A stretch of DNA of 60,289 nt. Source: CAZUZS01 sp964624795 (GTDB taxonomy: Bacteria > Calditrichota > Calditrichia > RBG-13-44-9). This document shows, piece after piece, positions 37,988 through 47,045 of this stretch (the stretch's first letter is position 1; the number at the start of each line of letters is the position of its first letter). The translations under genes and the position numbers were made by a program. Where the stretch lies: positions 1 through 60,289 of the forward strand of contig CAZUZS010000025.1 of assembly GCA_964624795.1 (NCBI GenBank). The letters are read 5' to 3'. The notes below the pieces were generated by a model. That model was not told the origin of the DNA. It saw only the letters and a list, made by a program, of their open reading frames with translations, and made no database searches.

Positions 37988-40900
37988 TTACTCCGGCTTC
38001 CACTCCGGTATGCGGCCCGGTGTCCACGGCGCGCCGGCATCTTCCATTTTGGAATCCAGGTTCTTCAAATCCACATCCGCTAATTGCTTCAGTTTGGCAA
38101 GCTGCAGGCTGAATTCTTCTCCCGCAATCCGATAAGCCTTCTGCTGGGTTTCAGTCGGCGCGGAAGTGGAGCGCCACTGATCCCACACGATATTTTGTAC
38201 CCGCTGCGCGATAGATGGCAACTGGTTGCCGTTGCGACTGCTGATGGTTTGGTCACCGGTGAGTGCCCGTAAGATATCGGTATTTTGTTTGTCAATCGCA
38301 TTGGCCTGATCCAACAGTGCGGTTGCCGCAGCCGGTGTCTGCTTGAAAGCCGCCTTCAGGTATTTGATTCGCTGATCCAGCTCCCTGGCTGCTCTGACCG
38401 AACCCAGCACTGCCCGCCGCAGGTCGGCCACCTTACGCTGGAATTCCACTAACGCTGCGCGGTCGGCAGCCGGCAGCGAAACGCTTCCCAGCACCGAAGC
38501 GGTAAATTTCTGAGGTCCGGCGATTTGTGTGAGCTTCCCATTTACGCTCTTGGAGAGGGTTACTGAATAATTTCCGGGCATGGCCAGCGTACCGGAAGAT
38601 TCCTCGTCATCTTCATCAGAACTTCCTGTTTGGGATTTATCCAATTCCACAGGAGCTTCGTCCGGATAGCGCAAATCCCAGGCGACGCGGTTAATCCCGG
38701 CTTTAGCGGGTGCGGTAAGCCGCCGAACGGCATCACCGGTTTCATCATAAACCGTGAAAAGCAGGTAGGGTGCCTCTTCTTCGTCCTCCGCACGGAGCTC
38801 ATCCCAACTGGGATAGGGGACCGTTTTTCCCTCCTTGATCAGTTCTTTTTCTTTATCCTGCCGGATTTCCTTTTTGGTCTTGATGGATTCCTTCAAATAG
38901 TAGGTAAAGGTTGCCCCGAACGGCGGATTGTCGGCGGCGTAAAAAGAGCCACCCTGCGATCCGGTGCCGGTGCGGGTGGGAATGTACATCCATGCATCTT
39001 TTACCGGTAGTAATTGGCTTTCCTGTTCCAGCGCAGCGGTAGTAATTTCGCGCAGCGGGCTGTAATTATCCAGAACATAGAAGCTGCGGCCAAATGTGCC
39101 CAGCACCAGGTCGATCTCGCGTTGCTGAATTGCGATATCCCTGACTGCGATAGTAGGCAGGCCGCCTTTTAGCTGCACCCACTTTTGCCCGCCATCCACT
39201 GTGAAAAAGACGCCGAACTCGGTGCCCACGAAAAGCAAACTGGGTTTTACGAAATCTTCCGCAATTGTATAAACGGCACCACTGTCCGGCAGTGTGGCGG
39301 CAATGGATTTCCAGCTTTTTCCGGCATCGGTGCTTTTCATCAGGTAGGGCTTGAAATCCGCATTTTTATGATTGTCAAAAGCGGCGTAAACAGTGCCGGC
39401 ATCGAATTGCGAGGCTAACAGGCAGCTCACATAAGTCATATCCGGCACACCTGCAATTTTATCGATTTTGCGCCAGTTCTTGCCGCCGTCCCCGGTTACC
39501 TGTACCAGGCCATCGTCGGTGCCCACGTAAATCAAACCCTCTTTCAGCGGCGATTCGGTAAGTGAAACAATCGTGCCGAAAAGCGATGTTGAGGCATTCT
39601 TGGAAACGGCATCAACACTCCATACTTTTCCCATCACCGGTAACTTGTTGCGGTCGATCTGGCGGGTGAGGTCGGGGCTGATTACCTGCCAGGAGTCGCC
39701 GCGGTCGTCACTGCGAAACAGCTTGTTGGCGGCGAAATAGAGGCGGGTGTGGGAATGCGGGCTGATGATCAGAGGAGAATCCCAGTTCCAGCGGTAAGGT
39801 GCGTCGTCCTTGCCTTCCTGTGGCTTGATGCCCATGGATTCGCCGCTTTTTTTGTTGTAGCGAACCAGGTCGCCGTATTGCGCCTGGGCGTAGACAATAT
39901 TCGCATCTTCGGGATCGATCTGCGACTCGAATCCGTCCCCGCCATTGGTGACGAACCAGTCGGAGTTGACAATTCCCATTTGACTGGTGGTGCGGGACGG
40001 GCCGCCCATGCTATTGTTATCCTGCGTTCCGCCATAAACGAAATAGAACGGTTTGGTGTTATCCACGGACACCCGATAAAATTGGGTGATTGGCAAATTG
40101 GCTTTGAAATTCCAACTGGCGCCCCGGTCGAAGCTTTCATAAACGCCGCCGTCCCCCCCAATCAAAAGATAATCGGGATTTTTGGGATTGATCCACAACG
40201 CGTGGTCGTCCACGTGGCGCGATTTATTCCCCAGGCGGTTGAACGTTTTTCCGCCATCGACCGTCACCATGGTAAATGTGTTGAGGGAATAGACGCGGTC
40301 GACATCCACCGGATCGGCAATTATCTCATTATAGTACTGCGGACTTGTCGTCATATAGCTACTGCGTTTTTCCCACGAAGCGCCGCGGTCCATCGAGCGG
40401 AAGAATCCACCCTGGCCATCTGCGGCTTCAATAATGGCGTAAACCACATCGGGATCCGCCGGGGAAAGCGCCAACCCAATTCGTCCCAGGTCAACTTTAG
40501 GAATTCCGGATGTGAGCTTGTTCCAGGTGGCGCCGGCATCGGTGGATTTGTAAATGGCGGATTCCGGCCCGCCATTGATCAGCGTGAAAACATGGCGCCG
40601 GCGCTGGTAGGCTGCGGCATAAAGCACATCCGGATCGCGGGGGTCCATGGCGATATCCGTAACGCCGGTATTTTCGCTGATTGTCAAAACCGCTTTCCAT
40701 GTTTTTCCGCCATCAGTCGTTTTATACAAACCGCGATCTCCGCCCGGTCCCCATAACGGGCCTTGCGCAGCCACATAAACGACATTCGAATTACGAGGAT
40801 CGACCACAATCTTGGCAATGTGCTCGGAAGAACGTAAACCCATATTCTTCCAGCTTTTTCCGCCGTCATCGGAACGGTAAATACCGTCCCCGTAAGACAC

Positions 40901-41272
40901 ACTGCGCTGGCTGTTGTTTTCGCCGGTGCCGACCCAGACGACGTTGCGATTATTGGGATCCATCGTGACGCAGCCAATCGAATAGGAATGCTGACCGTCA
41001 AAAACCGGCTGCCAGGTGGTCCCGGAGTTGATCGTTTTCCACAGATTTCCGCATGCCACTCCCACAAAATATTCCGCCGGATTATCCGGATTCACTGCAA
41101 AGTCGGAAATCCTCCCTGAAGCGACCGCCGGCCCGATACAGCGGAATTTCATGCCGGAAAAGGTCGCGGATGACATGGGATCTTTCTTTTGGTTGTCCCC
41201 TTTTTTCTCCGCTCGTGAGGTTGCGGGAATCAGAAAGGCGAGGGTTAGAATGAAAATAGCCAAAAATTTCAT
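37988..41272 (-). CDS. Exported Asp-box beta-propeller protein (VPS10/sortilin-like)
   Basis: 1094 residues with a clear signal peptide (MKFLAIFILTLAFLIPATSRA). Residues about 30-760 carry at least eight Asp-box (BNR) repeats of the form S-x-D-x-G-x-x-W, such as SDDGGKSW, TTDGGKTW, STDAGATW, SMDRGASW, SFDRGASW, SDDRGDSW and STDAGKSW, which build large beta-propellers as in VPS10/sortilin and sialidases. The rest has an Ig-like part (VAWDLRYPDEAPVEL) and a helical C-terminus. No sialidase active site or sorting tail was recognised. Function unknown; similar proteins are often annotated loosely as glycosyl hydrolases. Confidence 0.88.
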   Translation of the reverse strand: MKFLAIFILTLAFLIPATSRAEKKGDNQKKDPMSSATFSGMKFRCIGPAVASGRISDFAVNPDNPAEYFVGVACGNLWKTINSGTTWQPVFDGQHSYSIGCVTMDPNNRNVVWVGTGENNSQRSVSYGDGIYRSDDGGKSWKNMGLRSSEHIAKIVVDPRNSNVVYVAAQGPLWGPGGDRGLYKTTDGGKTWKAVLTISENTGVTDIAMDPRDPDVLYAAAYQRRRHVFTLINGGPESAIYKSTDAGATWNKLTSGIPKVDLGRIGLALSPADPDVVYAIIEAADGQGGFFRSMDRGASWEKRSSYMTTSPQYYNEIIADPVDVDRVYSLNTFTMVTVDGGKTFNRLGNKSRHVDDHALWINPKNPDYLLIGGDGGVYESFDRGASWNFKANLPITQFYRVSVDNTKPFYFVYGGTQDNNSMGGPSRTTSQMGIVNSDWFVTNGGDGFESQIDPEDANIVYAQAQYGDLVRYNKKSGESMGIKPQEGKDDAPYRWNWDSPLIISPHSHTRLYFAANKLFRSDDRGDSWQVISPDLTRQIDRNKLPVMGKVWSVDAVSKNASTSLFGTIVSLTESPLKEGLIYVGTDDGLVQVTGDGGKNWRKIDKIAGVPDMTYVSCLLASQFDAGTVYAAFDNHKNADFKPYLMKSTDAGKSWKSIAATLPDSGAVYTIAEDFVKPSLLFVGTEFGVFFTVDGGQKWVQLKGGLPTIAVRDIAIQQREIDLVLGTFGRSFYVLDNYSPLREITTAALEQESQLLPVKDAWMYIPTRTGTGSQGGSFYAADNPPFGATFTYYLKESIKTKKEIRQDKEKELIKEGKTVPYPSWDELRAEDEEEAPYLLFTVYDETGDAVRRLTAPAKAGINRVAWDLRYPDEAPVELDKSQTGSSDEDDEESSGTLAMPGNYSVTLSKSVNGKLTQIAGPQKFTASVLGSVSLPAADRAALVEFQRKVADLRRAVLGSVRAARELDQRIKYLKAAFKQTPAAATALLDQANAIDKQNTDILRALTGDQTISSRNGNQLPSIAQRVQNIVWDQWRSTSAPTETQQKAYRIAGEEFSLQLAKLKQLADVDLKNLDSKMEDAGAPWTPGRIPEWKPE

Positions 41273-41445
41273 GTTGTCTCCTGTGGCTTGGGTGGAAAAC
41301 AGTCACTGCGGATCACACCGGCTGAGCCGCAGTAGGACTGCACTTGATTTCTGTGATTTAATGCCGGATATATAACCAGCTTCGTAAAATAATTCCCAGG
41401 CGTAGAGAATGCACATTAAAATTTTTTTCGTTGCTCTCTGCTGGA

Positions 41446-41480
41446 AATAAAAAACCCGGCGCTACCGATTCTGCGCCGGG
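41446..41480 (-). terminator. Terminator of the uridylyltransferase gene
   Basis: On the minus strand, a perfect stem CCCGGCGC/GCGCCGGG with a ten-base loop is followed by TTTTTTATTTC, about 30 bases after the stop. Confidence 0.88.
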
Positions 41481-41511
41481 GAGATTTTAGATCATAAAAT
41501 GAAGAGCTTAT

Positions 41512-42249
41512 TCAACCAGCTCTTTCCAGCAGGATTTTCTCAGCTTTCTTTAACTGGGCAACATCGTTGATGCCGTGCGTTTCCTCCACATTAGGGGAAA
41601 GCACAGCCGCCACCCTTTCTCCTCTCTCCACAAAAATTTTCACCACATCCGGCAGGTAATATTCTCCCTGGCTGTTTTCATTTTTGATAAGGGGAAGTGT
41701 TTCGAAAAGTGCTTTGCTCTGAAAAAGGTAAATCCCGACATTTATCTCCCGGATCTTCAATGTTTCGGGATCGGCGTCCTTGTGTTCAACAATCTTGCGC
41801 ACAAATCCATTTTCATCTCTCACGATTCTCCCGTAGCCGGTGGGATCGGGCATGTCGGCTGTTAGCAGAGTTGCCAGTGGTTTCTCAGAATCGTGAACCT
41901 GCGTCAAGGTCTGAATGGTTTGCGCTGTCAGCAGCGGCACATCACCGGAAAGCACCAGGATATTTCCGTCATAATCTTTGAATAAATTTTCCGTTTGCCG
42001 CACCGCATGGCCGGTTCCCAACTGCTGTTCCTGAACGACATATTCTACGTTCCGGTCACTGGTGGATTCCATCACCAGTTCTTTCTTATGCCCGATAATC
42101 AGGACGACCTTCTCTGATCCGACTGCCTCCGCTACATCAATTACATAATGAACCATCGGCCGCGAGTTCAGGGGATGAAGCACTTTTGGCAAATCCGATT
42201 TCATCCGTTTCCCTTTTCCTGCGGCCAAAATGATTGTCGATAATTTCAT
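41512..42249 (-). CDS. GlmU-like N-acetylglucosamine-1-phosphate uridylyltransferase domain protein
   Basis: 245 residues corresponding to the N-terminal pyrophosphorylase half of GlmU: LAAGKGKRMKSDLPKVLHPL at the nucleotide site, QEQQLGTGHAV, VLSGDVPLL, the GYGRIVRD strand and INVGIYLF. The left-handed beta-helix acetyltransferase half of bifunctional GlmU is missing and the gene ends in its own terminator, so this is a stand-alone form. It would make UDP-GlcNAc for peptidoglycan and LPS if another protein acetylates glucosamine-1-phosphate. A different sugar-1-phosphate cannot be excluded. Confidence 0.85.
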   Translation of the reverse strand: MKLSTIILAAGKGKRMKSDLPKVLHPLNSRPMVHYVIDVAEAVGSEKVVLIIGHKKELVMESTSDRNVEYVVQEQQLGTGHAVRQTENLFKDYDGNILVLSGDVPLLTAQTIQTLTQVHDSEKPLATLLTADMPDPTGYGRIVRDENGFVRKIVEHKDADPETLKIREINVGIYLFQSKALFETLPLIKNENSQGEYYLPDVVKIFVERGERVAAVLSPNVEETHGINDVAQLKKAEKILLERAG

Positions 42250-42458
42250 CGTAACTCCTTTTGCCTGAGATTTAGTCCTTCCGATTCAGCCTGCTTTTGC
42301 TATCAATCGAACGAATTTAGGATGATCCCGAAAATAATTTCTGATCAGGATCAATTTCTGTCGATTTAAAATTAGGGAAGTTGTTCAATGACTTATTCTA
42401 TCTCGGACATGAGAGAAGATTGGCCCTGGAAAGAGTTACCAAAACTTTGCAGGACAAA

Positions 42459-43307
42459 TCAAAGATTCTTGATGACAACATTGTCTATCAAACGTGTATC
42501 TCCAACGTAGGCTGCAAGGGCAATGAGGGTGTTGCCGCCAATCTCATTCACCGGTTCGAGCGTCTCTGCGTCCACGATCGCAATATAGTCGATGATAACA
42601 TCGGGCAAGCTGCGCATGAGTTGTTCCATCTGCATTTTGACCATGCCCGGGCTTCGGACGCCCTCTCCAACCAGCTTTTGCGCAAGCCTAAGACTCTCTT
42701 GCAGAACCAGTGCATGCTCCCGTTCTCTAACTGTCAGGTATTGATTTCTGGAGCTCATTGCCAGCCCATCCGCCTCGCGCACAATAGCACCGGTCACTAT
42801 TTCCACATCAAAATTGAGCTCTTTAGCCATCTGCCTGATAACCAGCATTTGCTGAAAATCCTTTTCGCCAAAAATGGCGTAGTGTGGTTTTACTATGTTA
42901 AAAAGCTTGGCGACAATTGTAGCAACTCCCTGAAAGTGGCCGGGCCGGGAAATGCCACACATGGTTTCCGTCAGCTTGCCAACAGCAATCGAAGTCCGGA
43001 ACGGCTTGATATACATCCGGTCGGGTGAAGGGTGAAAAACAATATCCACATTCTCCGCGCCGCACATTTCCTTGTCTCGCTCGAAATCCCGGGGGTAGGC
43101 GTCAAAGTCCTCATTTTCTCCAAACTGTGTGGGATTTACAAAGATGCTCACAACCAGCAGATCGCATTTCGCCCGCATCAATCGAATGAGGCTGAGGTGC
43201 CCGTCGTGAAAATATCCCATTGTTGGAACAAACCCGACAGTTTTGCCTTGCCGCCGGGCCGTATCAGATTTGTTTTGCATCTCTTTTATTTCATTGATCA
43301 CTTGCAT
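42459..43307 (-). CDS. panC: Pantothenate synthetase
   Basis: Joins pantoate and beta-alanine with ATP in vitamin B5 synthesis. 282 residues, normal length. FVPTMGYFHDGHLSLI holds the HxGH-type nucleotide motif (His34, His37); FVNPTQFGENEDFDAYPRD, IFGEKDFQQ, MSSRNQYL (KMSKS-like) complete the family pattern. It lies downstream of panB on the same strand (gap about 125 bases), a common pairing. Confidence 0.96.
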   Translation of the reverse strand: MQVINEIKEMQNKSDTARRQGKTVGFVPTMGYFHDGHLSLIRLMRAKCDLLVVSIFVNPTQFGENEDFDAYPRDFERDKEMCGAENVDIVFHPSPDRMYIKPFRTSIAVGKLTETMCGISRPGHFQGVATIVAKLFNIVKPHYAIFGEKDFQQMLVIRQMAKELNFDVEIVTGAIVREADGLAMSSRNQYLTVREREHALVLQESLRLAQKLVGEGVRSPGMVKMQMEQLMRSLPDVIIDYIAIVDAETLEPVNEIGGNTLIALAAYVGDTRLIDNVVIKNL

Positions 43308-43431
43308 CCGGCAGCATCTCCCTTTCTCTCTTTGAATTTCTCAAACCTGCTCTGAAATTCTAAGGTCATGGCTTCCGATTCCCGCATTTGCGATTTTCAA
43401 CAATATTCATTCCCCGATCCATTTGCGCTTC

Positions 43432-44250
43432 TCATTCGAACGATTCGTCCTGTGATGGGAAATCCGCTTTCTTTACATCATCAACATAAGAACGAAAAGC
43501 GTTTCGCATCTCTTTCGCCACTTCGGCATAACGGCGAACAAAACGCGGTTTGAATTTATCGAACAATCCTAACATATCATGACTCACCAAAATTTGCCCG
43601 TCGCAATGCGGACCCGCACCAATACCGATGGTCGGCACCGAAACCGAAGCGGTAATTTCCTGCGCCAGGCTGGCGGGAATTTTTTCCAAAACGATTGAAA
43701 ATACACCGGCATGTTCCAGGATTTTGGCATCTTTTTTTAACTCGGCGGCGACCTCTGCTTCTTTTCCCTGCAATTTGTAACTGCCAAATTTATGAATAGA
43801 TTGCGGTGTGAGGCCGAGATGGCCCATCACCGGAATCCCGAAATTTACCAGTTTATGAACCAGGTCGGCAACCGGCTCCCCGCCCTCGATTTTCACTGCT
43901 TCCGCACCAGCATCTCTCAAGAAACGTCCGGCATTTTCAATTCCCTGGGCAATGGAAACCTGGTAGGACAGGAATGGCATATCAGCGACCACCAGCGCCC
44001 GTTTCACGGCCCGGGAAACGATGGACGTATGGTACAACATCGCTTCCAGTCCGATTGGCAGGGTAGTGGCATGCCCGGCAACCACCATGCTGAGCGAATC
44101 ACCAATGAGAATGATATCCAGTCCGGCTTCATCCAGCATTTCGGCCATTAAAAAATCGTAGGCCGTTAATGCGGAAATCTTCTCGCCTCGTTTTTTGAAG
44201 TCGATGATATCGGGGACAGTAACCTTTTTAATCTCTTTTTCAGCAGACAT
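43432..44250 (-). CDS. panB: 3-methyl-2-oxobutanoate hydroxymethyltransferase
   Basis: First committed step to pantothenate, transferring a hydroxymethyl group from methylene-tetrahydrofolate to ketoisovalerate. 272 residues. Markers: ALTAYDFLMAEMLDEAGLDIILIGDSLSMVV (first half: metal-binding Asp in GDS), PIGLEAMLYHTSIVSRA, KIEGGEPVADLV, MGHLGLTPQSIHKFG and GIGAGPHCDGQILV. I chose the ATG with GGAACGG upstream; an ATG four codons earlier is also possible. Panthotenate genes panB and panC are adjacent here without panD. Confidence 0.96.
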   Translation of the reverse strand: MSAEKEIKKVTVPDIIDFKKRGEKISALTAYDFLMAEMLDEAGLDIILIGDSLSMVVAGHATTLPIGLEAMLYHTSIVSRAVKRALVVADMPFLSYQVSIAQGIENAGRFLRDAGAEAVKIEGGEPVADLVHKLVNFGIPVMGHLGLTPQSIHKFGSYKLQGKEAEVAAELKKDAKILEHAGVFSIVLEKIPASLAQEITASVSVPTIGIGAGPHCDGQILVSHDMLGLFDKFKPRFVRRYAEVAKEMRNAFRSYVDDVKKADFPSQDESFE

Positions 44251-44395
44251 AAGCCGTTCCATGCAATATTTGAGCTTGCCAATTTATAAATAAAGCAGCA
44301 TGGTTACAAACGGAAATATGGAACTGTTGCGAAAGTCTAATAGAGGAAGGGGATCATCTCACCAGTTCAACGGCTTCTCCGGCCTTGCCGGCAAA

Positions 44396-44427
44396 AATAA
44401 AAAACCCCCGAACAGTCGGGGGTTTTT
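44396..44427 (-). terminator. Terminator after groEL
   Basis: Stem ACCCCCGA/TCGGGGGT with flanking A/T pairs and a four-base loop, followed on the minus strand by TTTTTTATTTTT, 25 bases after the groEL stop. Confidence 0.9.
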
Positions 44428-44451
44428 GATGCACTTAACTCTTGTTATCTA

Positions 44452-46074
44452 TTAATACATTCCACCACCGGGAGGCATCGCCGGCATCGGTTTTTCTTCT
44501 TCCGGTTCATCCGCAATCAGCGCTTCGGTCATGAGCAGCAAACCGGCGACTGAGGATGCATTCTCGATCGCGGTGCGGGACACTTTGGTCGGATCGATGA
44601 TTCCGGCTTTCAGCATGTCATCTTCGAACTTCTCGGTAGCCGCATTAAACCCGGAATTCTTGCTTCCCTCTTTGACCTTCTCAACAATGACAGCGCCTTC
44701 CAGCCCGGTATTGTTGACGATCTGACGAATCGGCTCTTCCAGTGCGCGGCGAATAATGTTTACACCAATTTGCTGATCATCCGGTAACTGCAATTTGGAC
44801 AATGCCGACAGGGTGCGCAGGTAAGCAACGCCGCCGCCCGGCACGATACCTTCTTCTACTGCTGCACGGGTGGCATGGAGCGCATCTTCCACACGCGCTT
44901 TCTTCTCTTTCATCTCGACCTCGGTAGCTGCGCCGATTTTTATTACGGCAACGCCACCGGCCAACTTGGCCAGTCGTTCCTGCAGCTTCTCACGGTCGTA
45001 ATCAGAGGTTGTGTTTTCGATCTGTTTTTTAATCTGGCTAATCCGGCCCTTGATATCTTCGGTTTTTCCGGCGCCTTCCACGATGGTTGAGTTCTCTTTG
45101 TCTATGACAATGCGTTTCGCCTGACCGAGATCTCCCAGAACCGCATTTTCCAGCTTGAAGCCGGTTTCTTCGCTGATTACCCGCCCGCCGGTCAGAATGG
45201 CGATGTCTTCAAGCATGGCTTTGCGCCTGTCTCCGAATCCGGGTGCCTTGACTGCACAGACCTTCAGGGTTCCGCGAATCTTATTCACAACCAAAGTTGC
45301 CAGGGCTTCGCCCTCCACATCTTCAGCGATAATCAGCATCGGCTTGCCGGTCTGGGCTACCTTTTCGAGAATCGGCAGCAGGTCTTTCATTGCGGAGATC
45401 TTTTTGTCGTAGATGAGGATCAACGCGTCTTCCATAACAGCTTCCATGTTCTCTGTATCGGTAACGAAATAGGGAGAAAGATAGCCGCGGTCGAACTGCA
45501 TACCTTCCACGACATCAAGAGTTGTATCGGTAGATTTTGCTTCCTCAACAGTGATGACGCCTTCGTTGCCGACCTTCTCCATTGCCTCGGACAAGAGTTC
45601 GCCGATGGTCATATCGTTATTAGCCGAAATTGCGCCTACCTGCGCGATCTCATTTTTACCTTCGATCGGTTTGCTCAGGCTTTTTAATTCGTTGACAACT
45701 ATCTTTACCGCTTCCTCAATGCCGCGTTTAATCTCGGTAGGATTGGCACCGGCGGTAACATTTTTGAGACCTTCGTTGTAGATGATTTGCGCAAGAACAG
45801 TCGCAGTAGTGGTTCCGTCACCGGCATCGTCGCTGGTTTTGGAAGCTACTTCTTTTACCATCTGGGCGCCCATGTTTTCCATCGGATCTTCCAACTCGAT
45901 CTCTTTTGCCACGGTAACCCCGTCTTTGGTGACGGTCGGTGCGCCAAATTTCTTGTCAATGACAACATTCCGGCCTTTGGGGCCCAATGTCACTTTTACC
46001 GCCCCCGCCAATTGATCGACACCTTTTTTCAACTTGGTGCGAGCTTCTGAACCATACTCAATTATTTTGGCCAT
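44452..46074 (-). CDS. groL: Chaperonin GroEL
   Basis: 60-kDa chaperonin forming the double ring that folds proteins with GroES. 540 residues, normal length. Markers include KVTLGPKGRNVVIDKKFGAP, the ATP-site GDGTTTATVLA, VEEGIVPGGGVAYLR and the flexible tail PPGGGMY. It follows groES by 24 bases with an AGGAGGG-like ribosome site and ends at a strong terminator, giving a simple groESL operon. Confidence 0.99.
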   Translation of the reverse strand: MAKIIEYGSEARTKLKKGVDQLAGAVKVTLGPKGRNVVIDKKFGAPTVTKDGVTVAKEIELEDPMENMGAQMVKEVASKTSDDAGDGTTTATVLAQIIYNEGLKNVTAGANPTEIKRGIEEAVKIVVNELKSLSKPIEGKNEIAQVGAISANNDMTIGELLSEAMEKVGNEGVITVEEAKSTDTTLDVVEGMQFDRGYLSPYFVTDTENMEAVMEDALILIYDKKISAMKDLLPILEKVAQTGKPMLIIAEDVEGEALATLVVNKIRGTLKVCAVKAPGFGDRRKAMLEDIAILTGGRVISEETGFKLENAVLGDLGQAKRIVIDKENSTIVEGAGKTEDIKGRISQIKKQIENTTSDYDREKLQERLAKLAGGVAVIKIGAATEVEMKEKKARVEDALHATRAAVEEGIVPGGGVAYLRTLSALSKLQLPDDQQIGVNIIRRALEEPIRQIVNNTGLEGAVIVEKVKEGSKNSGFNAATEKFEDDMLKAGIIDPTKVSRTAIENASSVAGLLLMTEALIADEPEEEKPMPAMPPGGGMY

Positions 46075-46098
46075 TTTTAGCCCTCCTTTTATTATTAT

Positions 46099-46395
46099 TT
46101 ATTTTTCAACAACTGCCAGGATATCGCTCTCTCTCAGGATTAGATAGTCCAGATCCTGCATCTTGAAATCGGTACCGGAATATTTTCCATAAATAACGAT
46201 ATCCCCTTTTTTTACATCCAGAGCCACTCTTTTTCCTTCGTCGGTGATTTTACCCGGCCCGACTGCCACGATTTCGCCGCGCATTGGCTTCTCTTTCGCG
46301 GTATCCGGAAGAATGATCCCTCCGGGAGTCTTATCCTGATCCTCGATCGGTTTTACAACAACCCGGTCAGCTAATGGCTTCAGATTCATGTGCAC
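46099..46395 (-). CDS. groS: Co-chaperonin GroES
   Basis: 98-residue lid of the GroEL chamber. LKPLADRVVVKPIEDQ, the mobile loop TPGGIILPDTAKEKP and the roof EIVAVGPGKITDEGK are all present. The ATG has AGGAGGTG upstream. It is the first gene of the groESL operon, and the CIRCE-like operator lies some 50 bases before it. Confidence 0.98.
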   Translation of the reverse strand: MHMNLKPLADRVVVKPIEDQDKTPGGIILPDTAKEKPMRGEIVAVGPGKITDEGKRVALDVKKGDIVIYGKYSGTDFKMQDLDYLILRESDILAVVEK

Positions 46396-46442
46396 CTCCT
46401 GAATTGTTAATTAATTAGTTATATTGTATTTATGTATCGTTT

Positions 46443-46476
46443 TTAGCACTTGCTCACTCAGAGCGCCAACAATATA
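46443..46476 (-). promoter_or_regulatory. CIRCE-like HrcA operator and -10 box of groESL
   Basis: TTAGCACTT, nine bases, GAGCGCCAA: the consensus CIRCE element is TTAGCACTC-N9-GAGTGCTAA, so the left arm matches 8 of 9 and the right 7 of 9, with exact spacing. On the operon's strand TATATT (46471-46476) sits directly upstream, as expected when HrcA blocks the promoter. No hrcA gene is in the window. Confidence 0.7.
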
Positions 46477-47045
46477 CAATAAATCTCCATGGCGCAAAAT
46501 AGAAAAATTAAAAATTTCGGATTTTTCTTTCGATGGCGAATAAGATAAGAGTTTGGTATATCTTAATGAGTGGGTACTAATCTCAATGATATTCTGGCTC
46601 TTTGCTCTGTCTTGGGAAGTGGGCACCGAAGGCTTCGGAATCCGGTGAATGATAGCGGAGCTTTCCTAATCCGAGTCAACAGAATCTTGCAAACAGCAAA
46701 TTTTACAACGCCCTGCTTGAAGGCATGCCTTTCCTGATTGAAGCCTGATTCGAAATCTTCAGCGTTGCTGTTGTGTCATTTGGCGAATTTACTTATATTG
46801 ATTCTTTCTGAAGAGGCCAGCGGGGGGTAGCGGAATATCTGTTTGCGGATAGAGATGGCATGAACAAAATAGAACAGTGTCCAAATGAAAAGTTTTGCGA
46901 TAATAGGAGGTACATCACGGCTTTTATTCTTGTCGCTCCAGGCCCGTTCATCTATGGAAATGAATTCATGTTAAAAATGTGACATTTGCCTCAATGGGCT
47001 AATAATTTATGTTTATAATTTAAATCCGGAAAAGAGGAGGCGATA
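46477..47045. other. Intergenic region between groES and the thymidylyltransferase gene
   Basis: Divergent region of about 570 bases beyond the CIRCE element. Short frames occur but none with a ribosome site. The AT-rich end (TAATAATTT and TTATAATTT near 47003-47020) probably holds the downstream promoter. Confidence 0.4.

Noticed and set aside
39749..40756. Plus-strand frame of 335 codons opposite the propeller protein
   Set aside because: Shadow of the repeated Asp-box codons; no start context and no family match.
46411..46626. Minus-strand 71-codon frame before groES
   Set aside because: It covers the CIRCE element and promoter, so it is very unlikely to be coding.
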